DNA from: Alloboseaceae bacterium BT-24-1
GTDB taxonomy: Bacteria > Pseudomonadota > Alphaproteobacteria > Rhizobiales > Beijerinckiaceae
Direction: 5' to 3'
DNA: 64,000 nt
Assembly (NCBI GenBank): GCA_025846845.1
Contig: JAOYTL010000001.1
Coordinates: 620,001 to 684,000, forward strand
In this document: positions 25,504 through 34,026 of the stretch, piece by piece
How the letters are laid out: each line of letters begins with the position of its first letter
How positions within the stretch are numbered: the first letter of the stretch is position 1
Program-made: the position numbers and the translations under genes
Notes under the pieces: generated by a model
Seen by the model: only the letters and a program-made list of their open reading frames with translations
Told to the model about the DNA's origin: nothing
The model's database searches: none

Positions 25504-27045
25504 TCATTTGAATCCGATGGTGCGGGCGATGAAGAGGTTGTCGATGTCGAGGGTGATGCCGCCGATCTTCTCGGAGGCGACGATCAGTCCGACATCGTAG
25601 GAGTTCGTCGGAATCCCGAAGGCCTCGTCGACCATGACGCGGTTGAGGTTGTCATAGGCCGCCTTGACCTCCGCCTCGCCGCCCGTCGCGGCGTCGACCT
25701 TGGCGATCGCCGCGACATAGTCCGGATGCGGGTGCGGGTCCCTGAGGATCGGGTTGCCGGAGGTGCGGTAGATCGAGTTGGTCGTGACCCGCGACGGGAA
25801 TTTCTGGACGTTGCCGACCGCGCCGAAGGTCGCGGCGAAGTCGCCGCCGAGCAGCGCGGTGACGTATTCGGCGCCCTGGCGCATATCGAGCTCGACCGGC
25901 ACGCCGACCTTCTGCAGCGAGCCCTGCACGATCTGGCTGATCGCAACGGAAGCCTCGTCGCTGCCGTTGACCAGCAGCTTCCAGCCCTTGATCTCATCGG
26001 CCGACAGGCCGGAGGCGGTGATCAGCTTCCTCGCCTTTTCAAGGTCATAGGCGTATGTCTTGGTGTAATTGTCGTCGAAGGCCGGACTCGCCGGCGCCCA
26101 GGGCAGCGCCACCACCTTGCCCATCCCGGCATAGCCGACGCGCAGGATGCTGGCGCGGTCGATCAGATAGTTGAAGGCCTGCCGGAACGATTTGTTGCGG
26201 AAAGGCCCGCGTGTCGAGTTGATGCGGAACACCTGCACCAGCGGCCCTGGCCCGGCGAAGACCTGATAACCGGCGCCCTTCAGCCTTACGGCGCTGCGCG
26301 AGGAGCCGTTGTAGACGATGTCGACGGCGCCCGATTCAAGCGCGGCGGTGGCGGCCGCGTCCTCGCTGAACACGGTGAAGACGAGATCCTGCGCGATCGG
26401 CTGCTTCTCGCGCCAGTGTTTCGGATTGGCCTTGAGGGTCAGCCCCTGGCCGACGGCGCGGCTGACCAGCGTGTAGGGACCGGTCCCGGCCGGCACGGTC
26501 TCGACCGTGTCGATGCCCTTGGCCTCGATCGGGATCAGGAACTGCAGGAGATCGAGGATCTGGCGCTCGGGCGCCGGCGCCTTGAAGTTGATCACCACCG
26601 TGCGCTCGTCCGGCGCCGACCAGTCCTTCACGATCGCCATGGTCGAGAAGACGTTCTTGCCGCGCTTGGGATCGGCGCCCTTCTGCAGCGTCGCCAGCAC
26701 GGAATCCGACTTGAACGGCGTACCACTGTGGAAGGTGACGCCGTCGCGCAGCGTCAGGCTGACCGAGGTCTTGTCGGGCGCGATCTTCCACTCGGTTGCC
26801 AGGCTCGGCTGCGGCTTACCGTCCGGGGTGTATTCGATCAGGCTGTCATAGAGGTTCTTGATGACGTGGAAATTGACCGTCGAGAGCTGCTGCGGGTCGA
26901 AATTGGCGAGCTCGCTCAGCACGGCGACACGCAGCGTGCCGCCCTTGAGCTGCTGAGCGGAGGCCGGAGCCGCAGCGATCAGTGGCGCTGCTCCCGCCAA
27001 AGCAAGGCCGGTCATGCAGAATTGGCGTCGCGACAGCTTTGTCAT
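25504..27045 (-). CDS. peptide-type ABC transporter substrate-binding protein (SBP_bac_5)
   Basis: 513 aa periplasmic binding protein. A twin-arginine-like leader (SRRQFCMTGLALAGAAPLIA, cleavage near ASAQQ) is followed by the family 5 fold: PSLATEWKIAPDKTSVSLTL, RDGVTFHSGTPFKSDSVLAT and VPAGTGPYTLVSRAVGQGLT. The ribosome site GGGGAG precedes the ATG. The gene follows the first M81 gene by 30 nt, tying peptide uptake to that hydrolase. Family members bind oligopeptides, glutathione, opines or sugars, so the ligand is open. Confidence 0.94.
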   Translation of the reverse strand: MTKLSRRQFCMTGLALAGAAPLIAAAPASAQQLKGGTLRVAVLSELANFDPQQLSTVNFHVIKNLYDSLIEYTPDGKPQPSLATEWKIAPDKTSVSLTLRDGVTFHSGTPFKSDSVLATLQKGADPKRGKNVFSTMAIVKDWSAPDERTVVINFKAPAPERQILDLLQFLIPIEAKGIDTVETVPAGTGPYTLVSRAVGQGLTLKANPKHWREKQPIAQDLVFTVFSEDAAATAALESGAVDIVYNGSSRSAVRLKGAGYQVFAGPGPLVQVFRINSTRGPFRNKSFRQAFNYLIDRASILRVGYAGMGKVVALPWAPASPAFDDNYTKTYAYDLEKARKLITASGLSADEIKGWKLLVNGSDEASVAISQIVQGSLQKVGVPVELDMRQGAEYVTALLGGDFAATFGAVGNVQKFPSRVTTNSIYRTSGNPILRDPHPHPDYVAAIAKVDAATGGEAEVKAAYDNLNRVMVDEAFGIPTNSYDVGLIVASEKIGGITLDIDNLFIARTIGFK

Positions 27046-27075
27046 GGCTCTCCCCTCTTGTTGTTAGGTCGACAA

Positions 27076-28584
27076 TCAGCCCGTTCCCGCTCCCGGCTGG
27101 GACGAATGCGCCCGCCAGTCGCTTATTGTTTCCAGTGGATAGACAGGCCGTGGGATGCGCTGCCACGGCAAAGTGAAGACATCGGATTGCCCCGGCCCGC
27201 GCGTGTCGGCGCGGATCACCTGCGAGGTGATCGGGGCGAAGTACTGGAAGTTCGAGGCGGTCTTGAGCACGGCCATCTTGTAGTCCGCGAGCTCGATGCC
27301 GAAGGCCTCGTAGACCCCCGGCACATTGCCGGCGACGCCGCGGAGTTCGCTGATCAGCAAGGTCGCCGGCCCGACGTCGAAGACCACGACGCGGCCCATG
27401 TCGACCTCGGGCTGGTGATTATAGTCCAGCCGGACCGGGCCGCCACCGATCCGCCGCACTCGACCGGTCACCGTCAGCGGCTTGAAGAAGGCGGTCGCGG
27501 CGTCGCCGCCGAGCGGCAAGGTCACCTCGGCGCCCTCGCCCGCCGCGATCAGCGTCGCGACCGCCTGTGGCGAGATCAGCGGGATCAAGGTGCGGCTGCT
27601 GGTGCCCTGTCGCAGGATCGATTCCAGGATCAGATTGCTGTCGCCGGCCGCGCCACCGAAGACGGTGTCGCCGGTGTCGCTGAGCACGATCATGCCGCGC
27701 GCGGCGGCATCGCCCGCCCGGACGGCGTCATCGACAGAGACGGCCTCCCGCACCTGGAAATCATCGCGCATCGACCAGGCGAGGTCGGCGAGCTCGTCCG
27801 CCAAACGCTCGGCCAAAGCCTGGTCGCCATCGGTGACGACGATGGTTGACCAGCCACCCTCGGCGACATCGAGCCAGGGCTGCATCGGATAGTTCGAGGC
27901 CTGCAGCACGCGCGGATCGGCCTCGATCGCCCGGGCCCGGTCGAACCAGATTTTCATCGGCCCTTTCGAGGTCAGGAACTGTTCCTGATGCGACAGCAGT
28001 GGAATCTTGCGCCAGGCCATCACCGGTTTCAGCCTGCCGGTCAGGATGCGCAGCAGCACTTGCGTGCCGACCTTACCGGTGTCGAAGACGTCGTGCGGCT
28101 GGGTGCGATGCCCGACGATGGCCGTGCAATTGGCCATGATCTTGTGCGTGACATTGGCGTGATGATCGAGCCCGAGCAGGATCGGCACGTCGGGCCCGAG
28201 GATCTGGCGGCAGAGCTCGGCCTGCTCGCCCTCGACATCGTCGACGCCCTCGGCGGCGCAGGCGCCATGCAGGTGCAGCACGAGGCCGTCGACCGGGCCG
28301 GTGGCTTCGAGACCGATGCGGATCTTCTCCTGGAAGAAATCGAAGGCCCCGCGCGATATCCGCCCGCCGGCAACCGCCCAGGCGCGGATGATCGGGACGG
28401 TCTCGACTTCGAGCCCCGACTCCCTGATCGCGGCATAGTGGCCACCGATCTGGCCGATATCGCTGAAATGCCGGGCGATGTCCTCGCCTTCATAAAGGCC
28501 GAAGGCCTGGAAGTCGGCGAGCGTCGTCAGCACCGGATTGAAGTCGTTCGTCTCCTGCACAATGTGGATCAGGGCAAGACGCAC
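27076..28584 (-). CDS. M81 family metallopeptidase (MlrC-like), paralogue 1
   Basis: 502 aa. The GTG at 28584 is chosen because GGGAGG lies 5 nt upstream and the product then begins MRLALIHIVQETNDFNP, the M81 N-terminus with the conserved Glu; an ATG at 28611 is the alternative. Zinc-site motifs are GLDHHANVTH (DxH) and RTQPHDVFD (PHxD). The second domain has FGGAAGDSN. MlrC of sphingomonads opens linearised microcystin, but most M81 proteins have no known substrate. It lies immediately upstream of the transporter genes and downstream of palindrome 28744-28764. Confidence 0.88.
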   Translation of the reverse strand: MRLALIHIVQETNDFNPVLTTLADFQAFGLYEGEDIARHFSDIGQIGGHYAAIRESGLEVETVPIIRAWAVAGGRISRGAFDFFQEKIRIGLEATGPVDGLVLHLHGACAAEGVDDVEGEQAELCRQILGPDVPILLGLDHHANVTHKIMANCTAIVGHRTQPHDVFDTGKVGTQVLLRILTGRLKPVMAWRKIPLLSHQEQFLTSKGPMKIWFDRARAIEADPRVLQASNYPMQPWLDVAEGGWSTIVVTDGDQALAERLADELADLAWSMRDDFQVREAVSVDDAVRAGDAAARGMIVLSDTGDTVFGGAAGDSNLILESILRQGTSSRTLIPLISPQAVATLIAAGEGAEVTLPLGGDAATAFFKPLTVTGRVRRIGGGPVRLDYNHQPEVDMGRVVVFDVGPATLLISELRGVAGNVPGVYEAFGIELADYKMAVLKTASNFQYFAPITSQVIRADTRGPGQSDVFTLPWQRIPRPVYPLETISDWRAHSSQPGAGTG

Positions 28585-28743
28585 ATCGACCTCCCGAACA
28601 TCGGCTTCCATCGCAAATCGGCCATGGCGTGCAGCGGCCCGCTTCCGCCGCAGGTCTTGGTCTGACGGCGCCCGTCGGCCGAAACGGAGGACCGCGACAT
28701 GGCAAAAGCGTAGTTGCCGCAGACATTTCACGTCAAGGATTCG

Positions 28744-28764
28744 ACGTTCCACAGGAAGGAACGT
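28744..28764. promoter_or_regulatory. candidate IclR-family operator (site A)
   Basis: ACGTTCC-ACAGGAA-GGAACGT, a perfect 7-7-7 palindrome in the 192-nt gap before M81 paralogue 1. The core GTTCC-N7-GGAAC recurs exactly at 31627-31643. Its placement suggests a promoter and operator for the paralogue 1-transporter transcription unit. Binding by the local IclR protein is inference. Confidence 0.5.
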
Positions 28765-28776
28765 AAAGCGAAGGCA

Positions 28777-30081
28777 TCAGAAGAACGTCCGGACCGCTCC
28801 CGTGACGCGATAGTCGTCGTCGACCAGCATCAGGTGCGCCCATTTGTCGAAGGTCGTGCAGGGATGGCCGATGCCGAAGGCGACCATATCGCCGACCTGA
28901 AGCGGGCTCGCCTCCGGCGTGCCGAGATGGCAGTGCTGGTCATTGAGCGCGAGCACTGTGTGCCCGGCCGGCACCGGCTCCGGCTGCGCCATCGCGCCGC
29001 CTGGCCGATACCAGCGCAGCGGCACCGGCAGCCCGGAATCATAGCTGATGTCGCGCTTGCCGACGGTGAGCAGGCTGCGCCCGCGCTCGGGCCGCGACTG
29101 GACATAGGCCCAGACCTCCAGCGCCGGCTCGAGGCCGCCCGGCGGCAGCGCCAGGCTGGTCTCCATGGTGATCCGGCGGAACGAGGCCGTGTAGGTCGTC
29201 GAGTCATGGGTGAGATAGCAGCCGGAGCGCAGCAGCTTGAGGATCGGCCGCGCGAAGGACGCGGCGTTGAAGCGCTCGCCGGCGCGGTCGAACAGCGAGG
29301 TTCCGCCGGCGCTCAGCACCATCGGCTCCGGCCCGAGCAGGCCTTCAGCCTCCGCCGCTGCCGCCGTCGCGACCACTTCGCCGAGCAGCCGATCGGCCGC
29401 CTTCGGTTCGCTGAGCAGCCCCTCGAAGCATTCGAAGCCGGAGAGCCGCAACCCTGGTGACGCGGCAATCGCGCGCGCAACGGCGAGCGCCTCCGCCTGG
29501 CTGCGGGCGCCGGTGCGCCCGCCCATAAAGCCGATCTCGACGAGGATGCGCAGCTGGGTGGCGCCGCGATGGGCGGTGGCGGCCTCGGCCAGCAATCCAA
29601 CACCGGCGACGCTGTCGGCAAGGCAGTAGAGCTCGAAGCCCGGCTCCCGCAGGGCATCGAAGCAGGCCGCGATCTCCTGCCTGCCGACCGGCTGGTTGGC
29701 GAGGATCACGCGCTTGACGCCGAAGCGGCGGCAGACGGCGAGCTGCTGCACGGTCGCGACCGTGATCGCCCAGGCGCCGTCGGCGATCTGCAAGTCGAAG
29801 AGCTGCGGCGCCATCGTCGTCTTGCCGTGCGGGGCGATCAGGAGATCGTTGGCGGCGGTGAAGGCTGCCATCCAGGCGCTGTTGGCCTTCAATACGCTCT
29901 CGCGAATGACGGCGAGCGGCATCGGCATATCGCCGGCGAGAACGTTCCAGCCCTGCCGGCCGACATCGCCGAGCCGCAGGGAGGCTGCGAGCGGCACGCC
30001 CTTAATCGTCCCGTCGAGCTGCTGATCGTCGATCTCGCCGAGCGAGAGACGCGAGAGGGCGGTGTGCGAGGCTACAGCCAT
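28777..30081 (-). CDS. D-serine deaminase-like / D-threonine aldolase-like fold III PLP enzyme
   Basis: 434 aa. The N-terminal alanine-racemase-type barrel has LLIAPHGKTTMAPQLFDLQI with the probable Schiff-base Lys at residue 87. The C-terminal D-serine-dehydratase-like domain has LNDQHCHLGTP and GIGHPCTTFDKW; the His/Cys of the HPC motif bind zinc in characterised D-serine dehydratases. It is predicted to deaminate a D-amino acid or cleave a D-hydroxy amino acid. Its start overlaps the end of M81 paralogue 2 by 10 nt, so hydrolase and deaminase are made together. Confidence 0.88.
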   Translation of the reverse strand: MAVASHTALSRLSLGEIDDQQLDGTIKGVPLAASLRLGDVGRQGWNVLAGDMPMPLAVIRESVLKANSAWMAAFTAANDLLIAPHGKTTMAPQLFDLQIADGAWAITVATVQQLAVCRRFGVKRVILANQPVGRQEIAACFDALREPGFELYCLADSVAGVGLLAEAATAHRGATQLRILVEIGFMGGRTGARSQAEALAVARAIAASPGLRLSGFECFEGLLSEPKAADRLLGEVVATAAAAEAEGLLGPEPMVLSAGGTSLFDRAGERFNAASFARPILKLLRSGCYLTHDSTTYTASFRRITMETSLALPPGGLEPALEVWAYVQSRPERGRSLLTVGKRDISYDSGLPVPLRWYRPGGAMAQPEPVPAGHTVLALNDQHCHLGTPEASPLQVGDMVAFGIGHPCTTFDKWAHLMLVDDDYRVTGAVRTFF

Positions 30082-31532
30082 GGGTTTGGATCCAGCGGAG
30101 AAAAGGGGCGCTTGACCTTGGTGTAAGGGATCTTGCTGGCATCGGGCGGATAGGGCCCGCCACTGTCGAGATAGAGCACGCTTGCGGCGATCGGCGCGAA
30201 GGCGGCGTGGAAATGGTTCGAGGACTTGACCACGACCATCGTCTTCGCCGTCAGGTCGATGCCGAGATCGGTAAAGACCGGCGGGCTGAAGGTCTGGGCG
30301 CGGGTCGAGGCCAGCACGATGTCGAGCTTGCCGATCCGAATAGCGGCGGCTGGGCCGAGCGAGACCCAGCTCTGCTCGAACGGGATCAGCAGATCATCCG
30401 TCGTCCCGACCACCTCGACCATCGCGTCGATCGGCCGACCTGAGGTCGGCGCCGCCTTACCGGCGAAGCGCAGCGGAATCTCCGCGCCGACACCGGCGGC
30501 ACGGCACAGGCTGACCGCGATCGGGTCCCAGAGCGCGCCGATCGCCGCGGGGATGTCGGGATGGCGCAGCAGTGCCTCGACCATCACGGAGGAATCGCCG
30601 GCGACGCCACCGCCCGGATTGTCCCAGCGATCGGCGAGGATGACGGGCCGCCCCGGTTCGGCCAGTTCGATCGCGGCCGCGATGCCTTCCTCCGGCTTGT
30701 AGTGCCTGGGCGCAGCGCCCTGCCCCCAGCCCAGGATCTCGAGCCCGAGCTGTTTCGCCAACGTGGCAGCTTTCTCCGCATTACCATCTGCGATGACCAG
30801 GACCTTGGTCCCGACATCGGCGACATCCGCGGCCTGAAAACCATGCGCGACGGAGATGCTGAGGATGCCGTCTCGGCCCTCCATCGCCTTGATCCGATCG
30901 ACGAAGCTGCGTCCGGGCTCGCGGCTGGTCATGAAGGCGGCGAGCCCTCGGCAATCGAAGATGGCGCTCGTCGGGGTCACCTCGCCGCGCGCAGCCCGGA
31001 GGCAGAGCTCCAGCAGATCCTCGGCTCGTGCCAGGAAGTCGGTGTGCGGGAACTCCTTGAAGGCGACGATGATATCGGCGCCCTCGACCATCTCAGCGCT
31101 CAGATGACAGTGCATGTCGAGCTCGACGCCGATGACGCAGTTCGGGCCGGCGAGCGCCCGGACCCGCGCGATCAGGTCGCCTTCGCAATCGTCATAGCCC
31201 TGCGCCACCATCGCGCCGTGCAGGCCAAGCAGCACGATGTCGACCGGCAAGGCGGCTTGCAGCTGACCCAAAATCTCGTCGCGCAGGCTCTCATAGCCGT
31301 CGCGCGAGACGAGCCCGGCCGGCTCGGCCCAGGTCGCCGTGCCCTCGACCAGCTCGTAGCCCTCGCTGGCGGCGCGGCGCCGCGCTGCGACGATCGGCGC
31401 CGAGCACAATGTCGGCGTATCGGGGTGGCTACCGGGCGGGCAATAGAAGGCGCTCTCGAAAGCGCTGCGGTCGACATAGAGCGGCGCGAAGGTGTTGGTT
31501 TCCGTCGCCAGCGACGCAGTGAAGACGCGCAT
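30072..31532 (-). CDS. M81 family metallopeptidase (MlrC-like), paralogue 2
   Basis: 486 aa. It starts MRVFTASLATETNTFAPL with the conserved Glu at residue 11. The zinc-site motifs are VELDMHCHLSAEM (D139, H141) and KEFPHTDFL (H163, D165). The second-domain glycine loop is DRWDNPGGGVAGDSS. The sequence is clearly different from paralogue 1 and paralogue 3, so the three are old paralogues or separate acquisitions and not recent duplicates. It is divergent from paralogue 3 across 184 nt and overlaps the D-amino-acid enzyme gene. Confidence 0.88.
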   Translation of the reverse strand: MRVFTASLATETNTFAPLYVDRSAFESAFYCPPGSHPDTPTLCSAPIVAARRRAASEGYELVEGTATWAEPAGLVSRDGYESLRDEILGQLQAALPVDIVLLGLHGAMVAQGYDDCEGDLIARVRALAGPNCVIGVELDMHCHLSAEMVEGADIIVAFKEFPHTDFLARAEDLLELCLRAARGEVTPTSAIFDCRGLAAFMTSREPGRSFVDRIKAMEGRDGILSISVAHGFQAADVADVGTKVLVIADGNAEKAATLAKQLGLEILGWGQGAAPRHYKPEEGIAAAIELAEPGRPVILADRWDNPGGGVAGDSSVMVEALLRHPDIPAAIGALWDPIAVSLCRAAGVGAEIPLRFAGKAAPTSGRPIDAMVEVVGTTDDLLIPFEQSWVSLGPAAAIRIGKLDIVLASTRAQTFSPPVFTDLGIDLTAKTMVVVKSSNHFHAAFAPIAASVLYLDSGGPYPPDASKIPYTKVKRPFSPLDPNPWL

Positions 31533-31626
31533 GCGGATCCGTTCCCGAGCAGCGCCGGCGCCCGCCCCTTCGGTCGCCGGCTCCGTGATGAAACCGGGAG
31601 CGGGCTTGCCCTGTCAAAGCATCTGC

Positions 31627-31643
31627 GTTCCCTGGAGCGGAAC
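31627..31643. promoter_or_regulatory. candidate IclR-family operator (site B)
   Basis: GTTCC-CTGGAGC-GGAAC, exact core of the palindrome at 28744-28764 with the same 7-nt spacer. It lies midway in the divergent control region between M81 paralogues 2 and 3, about 74 nt from the paralogue 3 start and 95 nt from the paralogue 2 start, so one site could control both directions. Confidence 0.5.
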
Positions 31644-31716
31644 AATGCAGCCTTGATCCGGAACAGCCGAGCAGCCGTGATGCTGCGACACTGTCTCCAC
31701 GAGAGCCCCCCAGATC

Positions 31717-33222
31717 ATGTCCCGGCCGCGCCGCATCCTGCTCGGAGCGCTCTTCCACGAGACGCACAGCTTCGTCGACGAGATCACGACGCTCACCGAC
31801 TTCACCATCCGCCAGGGTGAGGACCTGCTGCAGCGGCGCGGCGACGGCTCGACCGTCGACGGTTTTCTGGAAGTCGCGGCGGCGGAAGGCTGGCAGGTCA
31901 TACCGACGGTCGACTACACCGCCCTGCCGGCCGGCACCGTGGATCACGCTGTTTTCGCGCGCTTTCTCAGCGAATTCGATGCCGGGCTGCGAGCCGCGCT
32001 CACCTCCGGCGGGCTCGACGGCATCTGGCTGGCCCTGCATGGCGCCATGGTCACGAGCGAGAACCCCGATCCGGAGGGCGCACTGCTTGCCCATATCCGC
32101 TCGGTGCCCGGCTGCAAGCGGCTGCCCGTTTTCGGGGTCTTCGACCTGCACGCCAATTTCACCGCTGCGATGGCGCATAATGCCAACACCCTCGTCGCCT
32201 ATCGCGAGAACCCGCACATTGATGCGCGCGACTCCGCCGTGCGCTCGGCGCGGTTGCTGGCGCGGGCTTTGAACGAAGGTGAGCTGCCACACATGCTCTC
32301 CTGCAACGCGCCGGTGATGTGGCCGCCGACCGGTACCGGCACGGCCGACCGGCCGATGAAGGATCTCGAGGCGCTGGCTCGCCAGATCGAGCAGGACAAT
32401 CCGGCGATCTGGGTCGCGAATGTCGTCGGCGGCTATTCCTTCTCGGATGTACCTGAAGCCGGCGTCGCCTTCGCCGTCGCGTTCACTGGCTCGGAAGCCG
32501 CCGCCAGAGACGCGCTCGACCGCCTGACCCGGACCGCGACGGAGCTGCGCGAGCTCGGCCTGCCGGCGGAATGGGATCTCGATCAGGCGATCGTTGAAAT
32601 CCTGCGCGCACCGGGCGGCCCCTATATCGTCGTCGAACCGGCCGACAATATCGGCGGCGGCGCTCCCGGCGACGGCACCTCGGTGCTGCGCGCCTTCATG
32701 CGTCATGGCGTCGAGAACTGCGCCGTCGCCATCGCCGACCCGGCAGCCGTCGCGGCTATGGTCGGTGCAAGGCCGGGCGAGGTCCGCAAGCTCTCGATCG
32801 GCGGCAAGGGTAGCGCCATCGCCGAAGGCCCGGTCGAGGCCGATGCGGTCTTCGTCAGCGCAAGCGATGGCGAGTTCGCGCTCGAAGACCTCAACAGTCA
32901 TCTTGCCGCCTCGCAGGGCTCGCGCTTCAGCATGGGGCCGAGCGTGGTGGTCAAGGTCGCCGGCGTCACCATCCTGCTGACCAGCCGCAAGACGCCGCCC
33001 TTCGACCTTGGGCAGCTCCGCTCGCAGGGCATCGAGCCGGAAGGCCTGAAGGCCATCGGCGTCAAGGCGGCGGTGGCGCATCGGCGCGCCTATGACAAGA
33101 TCGCCAAGGGCAGCTTCACCGTGGTGACGCCCGGTCCCTGCATCAGCAAGATCGCCGGGTTGCCCTATACGCGTTTGCGCCAGTCGGTCTTTCCGATCCA
33201 CGCTGACGCCGGCTGCGCGTAG
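31717..33222 (+). CDS. M81 family metallopeptidase (MlrC-like), paralogue 3
   Basis: 501 aa. N-terminus MSRPRRILLGALFHETHSFV carries the conserved Glu. GIWLALHGAMVTSE, FGVFDLHANFTAAM (DxH) and YRENPHIDARDSAV (PHxD) give the metal site. EPADNIGGGAPGDGTSVLRA is the second-domain motif. It is divergent from paralogue 2 and followed closely by a broken ABC ATPase gene, which suggests that an original operon continued here. Confidence 0.88.
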   Translation: MSRPRRILLGALFHETHSFVDEITTLTDFTIRQGEDLLQRRGDGSTVDGFLEVAAAEGWQVIPTVDYTALPAGTVDHAVFARFLSEFDAGLRAALTSGGLDGIWLALHGAMVTSENPDPEGALLAHIRSVPGCKRLPVFGVFDLHANFTAAMAHNANTLVAYRENPHIDARDSAVRSARLLARALNEGELPHMLSCNAPVMWPPTGTGTADRPMKDLEALARQIEQDNPAIWVANVVGGYSFSDVPEAGVAFAVAFTGSEAAARDALDRLTRTATELRELGLPAEWDLDQAIVEILRAPGGPYIVVEPADNIGGGAPGDGTSVLRAFMRHGVENCAVAIADPAAVAAMVGARPGEVRKLSIGGKGSAIAEGPVEADAVFVSASDGEFALEDLNSHLAASQGSRFSMGPSVVVKVAGVTILLTSRKTPPFDLGQLRSQGIEPEGLKAIGVKAAVAHRRAYDKIAKGSFTVVTPGPCISKIAGLPYTRLRQSVFPIHADAGCA

Positions 33223-33229
33223 GGAGAAG

Positions 33230-33493
33230 TGCGTCTGGCAAAGCCCCGACGAGGTGACCTTCGCGCTCGATCCGGAGCTCGTCCAGGAGGTGCTCAACAC
33301 GGTGAAGGGCATCGCCGACGACGGTGCGACCCTGCTGATCGTGACGCATGAGATGCGCTTTGCCCGTGATGTCTCCAGCCGCGTCGTCTTCATGGAACAG
33401 GGGCGCATCGTCAAGGACGGACCACCCGCCCAGATCTTCGGCGCGCCCAAGAATGCGCGTCTCGCCGAATTCCTGCGCACCACGCGACATTGA
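33230..33493 (+). pseudogene. C-terminal remnant of a polar amino acid-type ABC transporter ATPase
   Basis: About 80 codons matching only the end of a GlnQ/HisP-type ATPase: ALDPELVQEVLNTVKGIADD, LLIVTHEMRFARDVSSRVVF with the switch His, MEQGRIVKDGPPAQIFGAPK and the usual FL ending. The Walker A, Q-loop and signature regions are missing. Just before the remnant the Walker B end reads DEVTFALDPE instead of the consensus DEPTSALDPE, so it has also decayed. It starts within 15 nt of the M81 paralogue 3 stop, which points to a deletion or recombination junction. Confidence 0.75.
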
Positions 33494-33599
33494 GGTTGCG
33501 GCCGGCAGGCCGTGTCATCCGGATGTCAAAGACGCCGCATCGAATGCCTTCGGCACGTGCGAAGCAACCGATGCAAGGTTCTGGAAAAACGTTTGAAAA

Positions 33600-33676
33600 T
33601 GGCGCGGGCGACGGGGCTCGAACCCGCGACCTCCGGCGTGACAGGCCGGCACTCTAACCAACTGAGCTACGCCCGC
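33600..33676 (-). tRNA. tRNA-Asp (GTC)
   Basis: 77 nt on the minus strand. The acceptor stem GCGGGCG pairs with CGCCCGC, followed by discriminator G and an encoded CCA (33600-33602). The D-arm contains AGCTCAGTTGGTTAGAG, the anticodon loop CTGTCAC gives GTC, and the T-arm has GGTTCGAGCC. Its 3' end faces the accessory block at lower coordinates. Confidence 0.97.
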
Positions 33677-34026
33677 GCGGGCGGCGGAGGCACATGTCCT
33701 CGGCGGGGTTGGGATTATGGCCCCGGGCCCTGCCTGTCAAGCACCGAAGCCGCCAAAACGTCGATCCTCTCCAAAGTCCGGTTAAAGGGGCTTCGATCGC
33801 GCCGTTTCCGGCCCTCCACTGATGCGAAGAGCGATCGCCTTTTGATATGCGAGCCGAAAGGGGGGCGAATCTCGGAGCCCCGGCTCGGTGGCCACGCGAC
33901 TCCGGCATGGCAGCCTCGCCGCTCTCGACCCAAGGCTCGCCGAGCCATAGGCCGAAAGGGCCCAGCAAAGCCAAGCTGCAGCCTGCGACTTGCGAACCTG
34001 CCCTCATGGCCTTAAACGGCGGGCAA
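33677..34026. other. gap between tRNA-Asp and tRNA-Val, no gene seen
   Basis: 350 nt between two oppositely oriented tRNA genes. Short open frames exist but lack ribosome sites and recognisable protein features. In many Rhizobiales these two tRNA genes lie next to hup and nuoA; no hup remnant was recognised here. It should contain the tRNA promoters. Confidence 0.4.

Noticed and set aside
25726..27849. A 707-codon plus-strand open frame opposite the SBP and M81 genes
   Set aside because: It spans two well-supported genes and their gap on the other strand and has only low-complexity Arg/Asp/Leu composition.
31429..33483. A 684-codon minus-strand open frame opposite M81 paralogue 3
   Set aside because: Antisense shadow; the plus-strand gene has M81 motifs and a proper start, the shadow has none.
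33600..33676. tRNA-Asp as the attachment site of an integrative element
   Set aside because: No integrase gene and no duplicated tRNA 3' end were seen, so an element was not annotated; only the synteny break is reported.
33677..34026. Remnant of a hup gene in the gap next to tRNA-Val
   Set aside because: No HU-like protein sequence could be found in any frame of this gap.
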